Assembly (NCBI GenBank): GCA_032622095.1
Contig: CP136068.1
Span: 148,935,365 to 148,999,364, forward strand
Length of the DNA stretch: 64,000 bases
DNA from: Siphonodentalium dalli
Lineage: Eukaryota; Mollusca; Scaphopoda; Gadilida; Siphonodentaliidae
Direction: 5' to 3'
Within the stretch, counting starts at the first letter, position 1, and every line of letters begins with the position of its first letter. The position numbers and the translations under genes are program-made. A model generated the notes under the pieces. It saw only the letters and a program-made list of their open reading frames with translations, was not told the DNA's origin and made no database searches. Below are positions 1 to 11,700 of the stretch, one piece after another.

Positions 1-589
1 AACCGTGTGTCGTCAATTTCTCTCATACGTGTCCTTCTCCTGTGGGTTGCATAAAAGGTCAGAATATAAATAAGGTGCAGTCATCTTTCTGATAATTCGT
101 TTGTGATAGTTATTTGTGTATATTGTACACTAGCAGGGTTATCCGGCGTTGCACAGGTTAGATCGACGAGGAACCATCCGCTGTATAAATGTGATCGAAT
201 GGAGAATACTATGGTCTCTTTCTCAAAGTGTTATTTTCATAAATGTTATACGCAAATGCGTATCGCAACTTTAAATCACACATTAGACTCATTGGATGCC
301 TACACGTAGTTATAATATTGGTAATTATCTTTGTTTATATATTTGCAAATGTCTGTATTTATATATCTCGATTAACGACGGACCATCAAGATGGCGCAAG
401 TGGGTCTAACACGAACATAATGGTGGAGGTTAAAATTGTCTAAAGTGACGCTGTTGGGCAAGCAAATCAATAAGATATTGTTGTCGCCGTTTACTACCAA
501 ACCAAGATATGTACAGTCTAATGGTATGGATTAAAATGGCAATAGTCGCGACGTTCGAATCAGGGTTGGGAGTGGAAGCCCACCACAAT
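1..589. other. Intergenic, nothing recognised
   Basis: Short open frames on both strands have no recognisable domain and no convincing splice context. I see no repeat unit, RNA gene or promoter that I can support here. Confidence 0.5.
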
Positions 590-1100
590 TGATTGATAAA
601 CATAGTTTTAGCGCATATTTCCACCAAATTGATATGTAGTCTTCTCTATGATATGAGAAATCTAACCATGCATTTTAAAGACGCCAAATTGCTGATACGC
701 GATGGAGGACATTACATTTGACAAGAATGTATTTAGTCGCCTATATCCACTAAATATATACGTATAGTCATCTCCATAATACGAGGAATCTAATGTTGCG
801 GTTTAAAGTCAGTGATGGGGAGTGGAGGGACACACAAAGTGCATAACAAAATTGTATCGCAGATTTTCAGCAAACTTATGTAATCAGCGGTATAATGAAT
901 TTAATGGTGTTGGCTTTAAAGTGGCGTCGTATGGGCAAGTGCTTGAGGAAGGAGGGCATCAGAACACCGGGATTAAACATTTTGGTGCGATATTAACACA
1001 TATAATTTCCACGAGCCTAATGGTGTGGTTGAAAGTTGCAGAGCAGTTCCAGGGCCAGGTCATTACGTCGTAATATGCTATAAATTTCAACATTTTTTTA
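590..1100. repeat. Degenerate copies of an interspersed repeat
   Basis: The text repeatedly returns to the same blocks: a 'ccaccaaattgatatg'-like block, an 'agaggaatctaat'-like block and a 'ggtttaaag' block, spaced about 130-150 bases apart. The same blocks occur in better condition at 43850-45010 and, on the other strand, at 2160-2345 and 3590-3870. I read this as an old, diverged member of one repeat family. The open frames across it are not genes. Confidence 0.5.
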
Positions 1101-1734
1101 TCCAGCAATATCAGCAATCTATTAATGGGCTGTATACCGGATGTAGAACAGATTCGTTTTAAGAGTTTGGCACTCAAATTTCACATCCTCGAACAATGTT
1201 GACTGGATTAAGTCACTTGAAAGCTTATATCTTATCATCTGTCATATTTATATGGGGAGGAGAATCACGACATTCATAGTGATGTAGCAAAATTGATACA
1301 TAGCTCATTCGCTATATCTTTTTGATTGAGTTATTTATATGTGAATAAAGCGGCGAGGACTCGCGTCGATGTGAGACATCCTGCTGTCGTTTTCGAGCAA
1401 TTTATTACGTAAGTTCCGGTCTCTGAGTGACGTTGGGATGGGCACTAGCATTGATCAAGCTGGGTTGGTCACGAAATTGCCTCCAAATTTACATTATGCA
1501 TTTACATGATGCGATGAATCTACTTTGGTGGCTTGAAGATGCCAAAGAAGCAACCCATCAGTTAGGTCGGGGTCGCCTTACCAATAATTAACACAAACAA
1601 AATGCCAACGGAAATGTTAACCATACAGAATATTCGGTTACTTTTTAAAGGAAAACTGTTTATGTCAATTTAGGGTATAAGCACACTTGATCAGTGAGTA
1701 TGCAGGCATTATCCAATCTGAAAGAATGTGACAT
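1101..1734. other. Intergenic, nothing recognised
   Basis: No gene, RNA or repeat unit that I can support. Confidence 0.45.
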
Positions 1735-1910
1735 TCATGTAATATTGTCGATAATTCGAACCAACTCGATTGCACAATTTAAAACAAAATAACTCCTGAT
1801 GTACAGCCAGTTATAAATACATTCCTCTTTACTAGCAGGACGAGTTAATCGCGATAAACAAACGGATGTCATGTTATGAGAATAAACATTTGAGCAAGGG
1901 GTATTCTTTA
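1735..1910. repeat. Dispersed repeat shared with 45560-45800
   Basis: Blocks such as 'gacgagttaatcgcgataaac', and further on 'tttgagcaaggggtattct', recur in the same order and orientation near 45640-45810 with moderate divergence. Short minus-strand peptides from the two places look alike for this reason. It is a dispersed repeat of unknown class, not a gene family. Confidence 0.5.
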
Positions 1911-2159
1911 TTCGCACAAAATATCCACAGCACTTCAACATGGGGAACGCCGGTAACCCTGTTATTTTGCAATACACTGATTTATCTGGTTGACATGTTG
2001 GTGTCATTTTGTCCCCGATCAATCCGTGGCCATTAATATGCCAGTGTTAAGCCCAACCCATTAGATTCCGGTTGTGTGTGGTGATTAAACAAGTTTGGTG
2101 GAACTCGACGACATGTATTTTGTTCACGCATTATTGGTGCCCGTCACGAGCCATCACTG

Positions 2160-2345
2160 ACTCCAATAGGAGCAATTTGGTTTGAGTGAAACACATTAGA
2201 TTCCTCGTGCGATTAAATTCCGCGTATCATGGAGAAAAATATGTATCAATTTGGTGGAAATCGGCGCTAAAAATATTTGTGTAATGTTTTGAGCCCCTCT
2301 CCCCACATCCCTGATTTTGAGTCATCCGTGACTCGCCACTTTTGA
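2160..2345 (-). repeat. Interspersed repeat copy, reverse orientation
   Basis: Contains 'atcaatttggtggaaatcgg' followed by 'cgctaaaaatatttg' and a C-rich run. This is the reverse complement of the repeat blocks at 43850-45010, and a close sister copy lies at 3590-3870. Confidence 0.5.
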
Positions 2346-2609
2346 CATATATGACAGATAGAAAGACATTTGCAAATAGAGAATAACTTTAAAAGAAAGA
2401 TAACCTGCACCGTTATGTTGCTCGTAAAGAGTTACCCCTGTTGGGGTCCATTACTTTATATAGAACACAGACATACATTCGCAATATTTGTTTATGCACT
2501 TTGTGCACAACTCCCCACCACTGACTCGAATAAGGCCACTTCGCTCTCTTTAAACCACATTATTAGATTTACCGTACAGTATTATGGATATGAATATCTA
2601 TAATCTATA

Positions 2610-3545
2610 GACTCGAAAACGACTGGACCGATTAAGCTCAAACTTGCTATATACGGGTAAAATCTCACGGAAAATGTCATCGAATTATTCGCGAGCCCGT
2701 ACGACGTGACCATGACCTTCAAACCCATGACCTTGAACTCATATCTCGGGATCCGCTGGGCTGATTTCCACCGAATTTGGTGTGTGGGTGTTTGAGGCGC
2801 CGAGCAATTTCGTCACACCTGGATGCCCGTGCGGCGTGACATTGACCTTTCAAATGACCTTGAACCTGTATCTCGGTGTCCGCTTGGCCGATTTCCACCA
2901 TTTTTGGGGTGTTGGTGTAGTTTGACACGAGGTGTAACATGGGCCTATCCGTTTGCCCGTGTGGCGTGACATTGCCCTTCAAATGACCTTGAACTCATAT
3001 CTCGGGATCCGCTCAGCCGATTTCCACCGAGTTTGGTGGAAACGGGTAGTTTGAGGGGCTGAGCAATTTCGCACACCCGGATGCCCGTGCAGCATGACTT
3101 TGACCTTTCAAATGACCTTGAACCCGTATCTCGGGATCCACTGGGCCGATTTCCACCATTTTGGGGGTGTTGGTGTAGTTTGGCTCTTGGAGTAACATGG
3201 GACTATCCGTTTGCCCGTGCGGCGTGACATTGACCTTCAAATAACCTTGAACTCATGACTCGGGATCCGCTGAGTCGATTTCGACCGATTTTGGTGGAAA
3301 CGGGTAGTTTGAGGCGCTGAGCAATTTCGTCACATCCGGATGCCCGTGCGGCGTGACATTGACCTTTCAAATGACACTGAAGCGGTATCTCGGAATCCGC
3401 TGGGCCGATTTCCACCATGTTTGGGGTGTTAGTGTAGTTTGACCCGAGGAGTAACATGGGACATCCGTTTTCCCGTGCGGCGTGACCTTGACCTTCAAAT
3501 GACCTTGAACTCATATCTCGTGATCCGCTGAGCCGATTTCCAGTT
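2610..3545. repeat. Dimeric tandem satellite, period about 258 bp
   Basis: Two related half-units of roughly 125-130 bases alternate. One carries 'gtgttggtgtagtttg' and the other 'gggtagtttgaggcgctgag'. Both share 'gccgatttccacc' and 'gcgtgacattgacctt'. The 'gtgttggtgtag' block recurs near 2909, 3168 and 3427, giving a higher-order period near 258 bases. The minus strand stays open over several units because the repeats lack stops in one frame. The peptides are repeat translations and not evidence for a protein. Confidence 0.8.
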
Positions 3546-3589
3546 TCTGACGATTGCCGCCATTGGCGGACTAACCTGCTAGTAATAAT

Positions 3590-3870
3590 ATATAGTAGTA
3601 TCAGTAGTAATGCCCCTCCCCCATCTGTGACCCAAACGCCACCAACTTGGCGTCTTTAAACTCCAGGATCAGATTTCTTGAATCACGGAGAAGAATATGT
3701 ATCAATTTGGTGGGAATCGGCCCTAAATTATCCTTATCAATCACAGTGCCCCTTTCGCCCTCAACCCCCGTTGTCACTTTTGACATATTTAAACCACACC
3801 ATTATTATGGATATGATTATTTATAAGTTTGGTGAAAATTCGGCGCCAAAAAATATTTCATGGATTTTGA
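3590..3870 (-). repeat. Interspersed repeat, two adjacent diverged units
   Basis: Two units with 'atcaatttggtgggaatcgg' and 'aagtttggtgaaaattcggc', each followed by a C-rich tract, match the reverse complement of the array at 43850-45010. Confidence 0.5.
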
Positions 3871-5149
3871 TCCCTCTCACCCTTTTGCTATTCCTGACAC
3901 CAACAACGTTACTTTAGAAATAAAATTATCTTAACCTGCACCATTATCTTCCCAGTACAAAATCACCACAACAAGAGCCCGTTGGAGCCTTGTAAATGCC
4001 CTCGTTAATTTATATAAAACACAGGATCACACGACAAGTTGGTAACCGTTGTCCGTTTACATTTAACACGCCAGATCATTCCGATCAAGAATATAATTAT
4101 GCACTTCGGAACTGTTAAGTGGTTTTTAGCGTGTAATGTTTCACAATACGAGCACTAAGATCAACCTGATACTTAACTGAGCTAAGAAAACACTTGATAC
4201 TTTCCCTAACGATAACATCAATAATTTATGAAGCGGTGCGAGCTGCATGAAGCTGATTTATATTGTATGGACGCGCTCCACAGTGTGTTAGCCTGTACTC
4301 GATGATTTGCCTTTCTTATGGTTACATGCTACGACTTTCAAGCACATCTTCTTTTCCAAATATATACATTAGATTGATGGCTAAAGGTATATAACCAACT
4401 TAATTGGTCATTTATAATAATTCATTAGTATGAATATGTGCACAAATATCCCCGGCCACAATGCATGGCTGAATTGGTCAATGCTCCATGTGTCTGTGTA
4501 TTACTCAGAATATACAGAATAGCATACATGCATACATGAGGATTTTGTTACAACAGTTCTATTTAAATTTAGAGTGCTGGGATTTGCGGATCTGACCATA
4601 CTTGATCTTTCCACATCTGTAAATCAATCCTTTATTAGCAGATATTTCGACCAAACATCGACTGAGTAGGTCGCTTGCTGCCATGCAAAATATGATCCCA
4701 TCTATATTCAAACAACTTGTCTGTTGTCAAGTCATACTGAAGATCTACTGCAATTTATATTTGTCCGATGACACTGGCAATGTATTCACGGTTATGACAA
4801 TGATTTTTACTTTGCATAATTGACAACTGATAATATGACACTTTACATTATTTTCACAATTAAAGGCGAAAATGTATGTTCTCCGGTGTACCTATATATA
4901 GTTTGCGTAATGTACGTAATGTCAACATACGACAAACTGGAAGTGAAAGGTCACATGGCGCTATTTATAGAGTGGGTTTTTAAGGGAAAAATGGTAGAGT
5001 CATGTAAAACAAACTTATATAGAATGTTTGTTGATGTTATGCCGCGACGTGACCTTTGCGGGTTAGTGGGTAGTATGCGCCACTTTCGTGAGAGTTGTTA
5101 TTATCACCCCTAGCCAATATAAAGTAGACAGAAAATAATCTTATCCACG
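3871..5149. other. Intergenic, nothing recognised
   Basis: One 97-codon open frame (4820-5113) lacks an ATG at its start and any recognisable domain. No splice signals, RNA genes or tandem repeats stand out. Confidence 0.45.
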
Positions 5150-5548
5150 GAAGAATGGCCAAAACAAATTTCAATTGTCCAAAGTTTGTTTTAACCACCA
5201 AATCGGAATCTAATTCAAAACCCAAATTGATTTTGTAACGGGAGCGACATGAACATCATATTTATTGCCTGGTCATATGCTAATTGAATAGGTGATGAAG
5301 GCTAAGGCAATCTTGTCAGTTCACTATCACAGAATGTAATAGAATAGTAATGAGGATTAACACTACTGATACAATCGTGTGGTGGGTAGTGGTATATTGT
5401 CAATTATTATATTAAAGTTTACAGAAGTCTCGACATCGTATTTGAAGGTATTGGCATAGTTATATAGAATTTAAATTGGCCAATGTTTTAATTTAGTGAA
5501 ACAAATCAGAATTTGTCAAAATATTTGTTCAGCCCAACGATGGCACTG
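5150..5548 (-). mobile_element. Old hAT-like MITE, copy of the element at 57214
   Basis: Read in reverse, this stretch follows the element at 57214-57753 block by block. It shares 'aacccaaattgattttgtaa', a 'ggtgggtagtggtatatt' block and the terminal block ending 'ggcactg', whose complement starts CAGTGCC, like the CAGTGTT end of the other copy. The opposite end near 5150 is too diverged to find a terminal repeat or target duplication, so the left border is approximate. Confidence 0.6.
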
Positions 5549-6549
5549 CTTAATTGTCGATATTGTCCCATGTATTTATTAAAGATATTCAATGGACCTG
5601 TTTGAGTGAGAGAAACTGACAGGTTAGTTCCCAGATGCTATGTCAACCTGGTAAATATGACATTACACTAACATGGCCGAAAATTTCATAGGAAATCGAC
5701 CATACTACTCCATAGAAAACATCGTCTGAACTACGCACAATTGTAAATATTTACATCTCGAATCGGGACGCAACTCTCTGCGATAAATTAACACAAATGA
5801 TTTCGCCATCGAGAGCCATTGCATTTATTTATTGTATAAGAGTGTCGGTGTGTGTGGTCAATTGGGATTCACATTAGTAAAAATAACAACTTGGAGCAAT
5901 AATTTTCTCTATTTCTATTGCACCACCCCATCGGAGTGTTTGACATAAATGTAATTCCTGCATCATACCATGTTGCAGATCTGCACTCCTTTGTGTGGCT
6001 GTCTGCTGACTACTCTCCTGCCAAGAATGTTCCCCCTCATGTTCGCTTGGGTTGCAGTCAATACTCTTAGCAAGAAAGTCCATCCAGATTACACCCTGTC
6101 ATTGAGTCATAAATTCACAGGCTATATTTGCTGTGTGAGAACTGGCGAGTCACTAAATTGTCATTAATGATCTGTAACGGAATCTTGCCTCATTACAAAC
6201 TTTCGTCCATACCATCACATGTACACTCCCACCAACGAACCCGTCAACATTACTGTCTACCTGTTCCAAACATTGTGTGTTAAGCTACCAAACAAACCGA
6301 AGAACAAATTACGTCAATTGTAATTTTTTTGTCCTGATTGATTCAGAATTAAAGGGATATCCACGAGGGGTGAACGAATATACATAACTGTTCCTCTGTT
6401 CTACCAACCCGAGGCAAGCCACCACAATTACCACTTTGCGCGTTACGTTGTCACGATTAACATTTGTACTTAAGTCGACGAGCTCAAAACGAACGGCTGA
6501 TATATTATAATCTGTGAGTTGTTTACATGTTTTTCATTTTATTATACAG
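5549..6549. other. Upstream region of the GPCR pseudogene
   Basis: The paralogous large exon begins after an acceptor at 6549, so a short 5' exon encoding the start of a signal peptide should lie here or further upstream. I could not find an ATG-plus-donor pair of the required phase with confidence. No repeats stand out. Confidence 0.4.
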
Positions 6550-8780
6550 GCACTCTCATGGTGATAACCTGCTGGCCAACAATGGCCAATCCTCTATTGT
6601 CAACAACAATTGGTCACGATCAGCAGACATTAAACCAGACTAATATCAACGGGATTGCAGCTTTTGATCATGAGATTTGGTTCAAGAATGTTAGCAAGAT
6701 GCACAGGACACCATGCATTAAGACTGGGGGAGTTAGGTATTTGAGAAGAATTCCGTTGATCGACCAATGTCACCGGGACGTGAATGTCATTTCGTGGACA
6801 AAATTATTGTGTGAGCTACCGAAACTTGACGACCCATTTAATATTCTCGCGTCCTTCAAGTATGTCTCATATGTGACTTTCAAGAATATATACTGTGGTA
6901 TGTGCAACGGATATAACATTGACAGTCTTCTCCTGTGGAACAAAACTAAACGGTGTATGGGCCCGATGCATCGGTTTTGTTCTGACAAGTACACGTATAC
7001 GGGGATATCAGCTATTGAACGAATAGTGGATGAAATATTTCCAGAAGAACCGCTCGCGACGGAGTGTTACCCAATTCCTGGTGGTGGACCACCTATGGGT
7101 ATAGACACCTTACTGAACTTCGAATACTCAGACATCACAAGCATCGAACATGCTCATGACAATTCTCTCAATGTGTGTTCTGGTAATCAGATACCTGTTG
7201 GGAGTTTAGGTAGGTGTATGGATACTCATGCACCATGTCGAGAACCATCTAATTTGACGTGCACCAGGTCCAGATTCACAAATAAAACTGGACAGATATA
7301 TGGAACACCAAATAGACAATATTACATCAAATATTTCATGACTGTGCCAGTTCGTGAATTATTCAGTATGTATTCGACAGATATCAGGATGGGATATTTT
7401 CTATCGCATATTAACAATCAGTTTGAAAAAGTTGTTAATTTCACGGATGAGGGCGACGACAAGCCACATATGACGTATTATGAACAAACACAATGCGTCA
7501 ACCGCGCTTTGAAATCTGTTCAATTCATCAAATATGAAAGAAATGGGAATTCTTCGAACGAGACATCGAGAGCTAATCCACTAACTATTGAATCTCTCAA
7601 ACCGCTGCTCAGATTTCCCGATTTCGATCTTAAGCTATGTGATGACACAAACGATTTACATGTCCATCTTAACGAGTCGTTCATAAATTCATCAGAATCG
7701 ACGGTGATGACAGTTTCATTCAGATCAGACAAGATACATCATATCAAGAACCTACTGGCTGAGAGCTTTACGGACAATATCGTACCCTACAAACTCACAA
7801 TAGTTTTGAGCAACGTCGACAACAGACCGCTCGATTGTAAGACAGGAGAGGCAACTCTACTTTGCGACGCTGAATTCACGTAAGCTAAAGACAATCAGAG
7901 CGCCTTTCTTTACCTGGACGGTTCTCTGTTCGCATCCTTATTAAACATTCCGTATGAGGAGGTTATATTCTCAACTGAAGACGTTCCTTGCAGGACATTG
8001 TCTCTGGTCTGTTTGAATTTCCCCGTTGATCTCAATTGCGATACGATAGAGTTACATGGCAATATTACGGCACACAACGACACATCAGTTATTCTGAACG
8101 GCACGGAAATAAATGTGGCTGGATCCGTATTTGCTGTTAGAGATGACATTCTGTACATATGTGCATCGAATCTTATAAATTCAATGAAGCCACTCGGTCA
8201 TTCAATCAGGGAAATTATATCGAACGTGTTGCTGGGTTTTTCCGTTCTCTCGCTGTTCATCACAATTATCGTGTATATTTCGTGTAAGAAACTTTTGAAT
8301 CTACCGGGCAAATGCCTTGTTGCTTTTTCTACTTGTTTGATGTTTGCACAAATTCTTCTATTTATGACAACCACCAGTCAGGAGCAATTGTGCTATGTTA
8401 TTGCTGTTTCCCTCCACTGGTTCTTGATGGGATCATTTTCGTGGGTTACAATCATCTCGTTTGACATGAAACGAACTTTCGCCAACAACAAACCCAGTGG
8501 AGAGCCGTCAAAAACATTTTTACGTTACACCGTCGTTGCATTCCTGTCACCGACGATATTCTTGGTTATTTGTGTTCTGATCGACAAGTTTCGCCCAGGA
8601 GGATTCCACATTGGATATGGTGCCGACGGCTTGTGTTGGATAGCTGTCCCCATGGCAACAGTTTTTATGTTTGCCCTCCCAGTCCTTCTATCTCTATCGT
8701 ACGATGTTTTCTGCTTTATCGTACCTACCATTTTGGCGCAACATCTTTTATTGAATTTTCGGAATCTACGGGTTCGATAA
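6550..8780 (+). pseudogene. Truncated secretin-family GPCR paralogue (pseudogene)
   Basis: Paralogue of the receptor at 40166. The exon opens after an acceptor (tract then 'tatacag', AG at 6548-6549) in phase 1, like its sister. It keeps the cysteine-rich ectodomain (CHRDVN, YCGMCN), the pre-membrane region and TM1 to TM5. Three lesions are visible. The roughly 250-residue Ser/Thr-rich stalk and SMB-like knot of the sister are absent. A TAA stop at 7881-7883 interrupts the frame where the sister reads Glu. Homology ends abruptly after 8719, in TM5, so TM6, TM7 and the tail are missing and the frame runs 20 codons into unrelated sequence. The same frame is open on both sides of the TAA. A receptor lacking TM6-7 could not signal normally, so pseudogene is the best call. 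A spliced, truncated product remains possible: GTAAGC sits exactly at the stop. Confidence 0.8.
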
Positions 8781-11700
8781 TACACGTTACTCCGAGAACT
8801 TGTCAATATGTCAAGTATAAATGCAATGTTTCGATGTTTATCAAGAAATTGGTGGTCTAACATGTCGTAATTGTGTTCCCCGCGAACAATATTCGCTAAT
8901 TCTATCATTTCGTATTTTTTATGTCCGAAACCGTTCCTGGTAGAAGAATTATGATTGGATTGCTTTAAAGAAGAATGACTAGATGGTGTATTCTCTTTAC
9001 CCCTGAGTGACAGAGACTAACGAAGCCGCGGGAATCGTCAAAACTAAAATATCGTATAGACAATATTTCGATTCTTCTCAAGTGTGGTATAGCACAACGA
9101 AATAATGTTAAATATAATTGAATATGAATGTGTATCTAGTATAACAATTATGATATAAAGTGTTATTGTGCAAAGTTATTGGCATATACCAATTCTAGTT
9201 CCAGAGATAAATAGTTTGTTTGTGTAATGTCTCGTGAACAATTTGATTTGCCTCAGGTACGATCTGTTAGACGTCCGCCACGATAAGTCCTTTCAATTAT
9301 TGATTGGTTCCAACTAGATATGTCATTATATACTCACTGTGTTCAAGACGTATACAAAAATATGAACTGTGTGCGAATTTCATGAATTTTAGAGAAAACA
9401 TGAGAAAGTGATAAACTTTGAGGATAATTTCATTTGTATTATAATTGTGTGGGCTAAATTTCAAGTACTATATTACTCCAGAAAACGTTTTATGTTTTTG
9501 GTATATTTTAATGAGACACCTCGAGATTATTTTAGTGGGATCAAATCACATTCACAGTGTATACTTTAACACCTCAACACACAACAGTATGTATACAAAG
9601 GTAAGCTATACAACCAGTATTGATTTCCTTCTGAAATAATTTGGAAAAAGACGTGGTGAGTACATTGACATAGTACATAGTACATAGAAAGGCTCAAACT
9701 ATTTAGCTGAAATTGCATCTTTTTTTCTAATAGGGGTGCTTCCTTTTGTCTTTTATACGTCGCAAGCGTTCTAAAATGATAGGACATGTTTAAATATCTC
9801 TAATCGTAAATGTTGCAACATAATATATATGCGTTAGTCACATACGCTATATCATATTATATATACATATCAACCATTTGACTGGAATATCACTGTTCTA
9901 ATGGGGGTACATGTCGGTTGTCTTTTAAATCACATAAGATGCAAGCGCTCTTTAAACAGTAGTTATAATAACACACACTTGTAAATATTTAACGTTAGCC
10001 TTTTAAATTCTTCTTCAGATGGCAAATACTTACATTGATGTTAATGATATGCATATTACATGTATATGTATATACTATAATTTGAACTAACTTCCTAGTT
10101 GCATTTTGGTTTCGGTGTTCCATGTTTTATTCATGCTATATGACTCAGTGGATTTGTTTCAACATGTGGAATGACGTCGAAAAAAAGTCATCTGTATACT
10201 TGGAAATGTCCAAGGTGTCAACGTTAATGACAACAGTCGCCAGAACAAGTTGATCAAGTATAATTTTATAGCGGCTGTATAAACATGGCATGAAGATAGT
10301 TCCAATGTTCATATTCCGGGATACTTAAGGATTAACTGCCTTCGTGTTTTACACAAGTTATGACCACTTACCTCACGATTACATATCCATAAAAACAGCC
10401 CACATGACAGTTAATCCTTATATTTATATACATTTAGCAAAAAAGCCACTTTTGTAAATGTATTTAAATCGAAAAGTGTATCGTGACAAAAACAGCCCAA
10501 AATATCACATAGCACCCGACCAGAAACCAGCTGAGAACAATTTCAAAACGAGGCTCTTTATATTGAAACCTGATGATTTATTATGTCAATCCTGTGCGAG
10601 TGCAAATGCGCCCAAAACATTACGCGTTCTTCTCCTCCAAAATCAACGACACGTCGATGTAATTATGGTTGAAATTGTGACCCTCTTGCGCGTTAACCGA
10701 GAAATAATTGCAACTAGTCACGTGGGCGACGACCAATCGGAATGCTGGATTTAGTGATAATCACACTCAGTATGTAAATATATATGTGTCACTTCCCACG
10801 ACTCACCTCACATACGATGAGACACCATAATACTCGAAACGATAAAATCATCTGACCAAAAAGGGCATCAAAATGTGTGCACATATTTACCCCATGCGCA
10901 ACGCCAGTCTAAAAATCGACCTTCTAATATTTTGATTCATATTTCAATGTTTTGTTTTATTATTTTATCATAAATATTGTGCATTTAATAATTGCCAAAT
11001 AGTCTTTTGATGCTATACAAGATTTGTGAAACTGAAATTGATGTGAATTTTATTTCAATATCTAGACATGTTTTCTGTAAGGATTTGTTGGTTTTTATCA
11101 GCATTATTTGGCAGATTTCCATTGTGTTCGTACTGGGTAATCATAGGAACTAGTTAACTCGGAATTAACTTAAATCATACGCCAGTACCAGTAATCGTAT
11201 GGTCAGAGATGCAGTTTCGGAGGAAATGCATTGACATGTTTCCAAAATATCGTATTAGGTCGTGGATAAAATCATCACAGCCTGGACTAGAAGAGGTTGA
11301 CGCGGGTTCGAACTCTGGATTTGATGAAAATCGGGACCGATTTTCAAGCTTGATTTGGTTTGAGGGACATCTCGATGTACCATTCCGATCGACAAATGGC
11401 CATTTCGATAATAAATGATAATTTTGTTCACGCTCACTGAGTTAAGTTCGTGCCTCCATAACTCTGACATATATATGTTAGCACTGGAACATAACCCTTA
11501 AACGGAAGTTCAATGGTTAACAAGATGCATACATAGTACAGCTGGGCATGACGTTTTATTTTGCTAGAAACCGTTTTATTTTGAACTAACATTTTATATT
11601 AAAATATGCTAATATATGCATGTCTCATGTGCATATACAACATAATTAGCTGAATATCTAAGGTGATCTGACCAATTGTGCACCAAATCAGTCAATGTAT

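Noticed and set aside
2719-3514. Three similar minus-strand peptides (HGQTDRPML, NYTNTPKMVEIG)
   Set aside because: The similarity is that of the DNA satellite. No start or domain, and units differ by frame-breaking changes.
8525-8908. A 127-codon minus-strand frame
   Set aside because: Most of it is antisense to the receptor pseudogene. It is kept only as a note on the rearrangement break.
10458-10754. A 98-codon ATG-initiated frame
   Set aside because: No recognised domain, signal peptide or splice signal. In AT-rich DNA this length is expected by chance.
11298-11318. 'gggttcgaactc' as a tRNA T-arm
   Set aside because: No pairing T-stem, no acceptor stem and no A box at the right distance.
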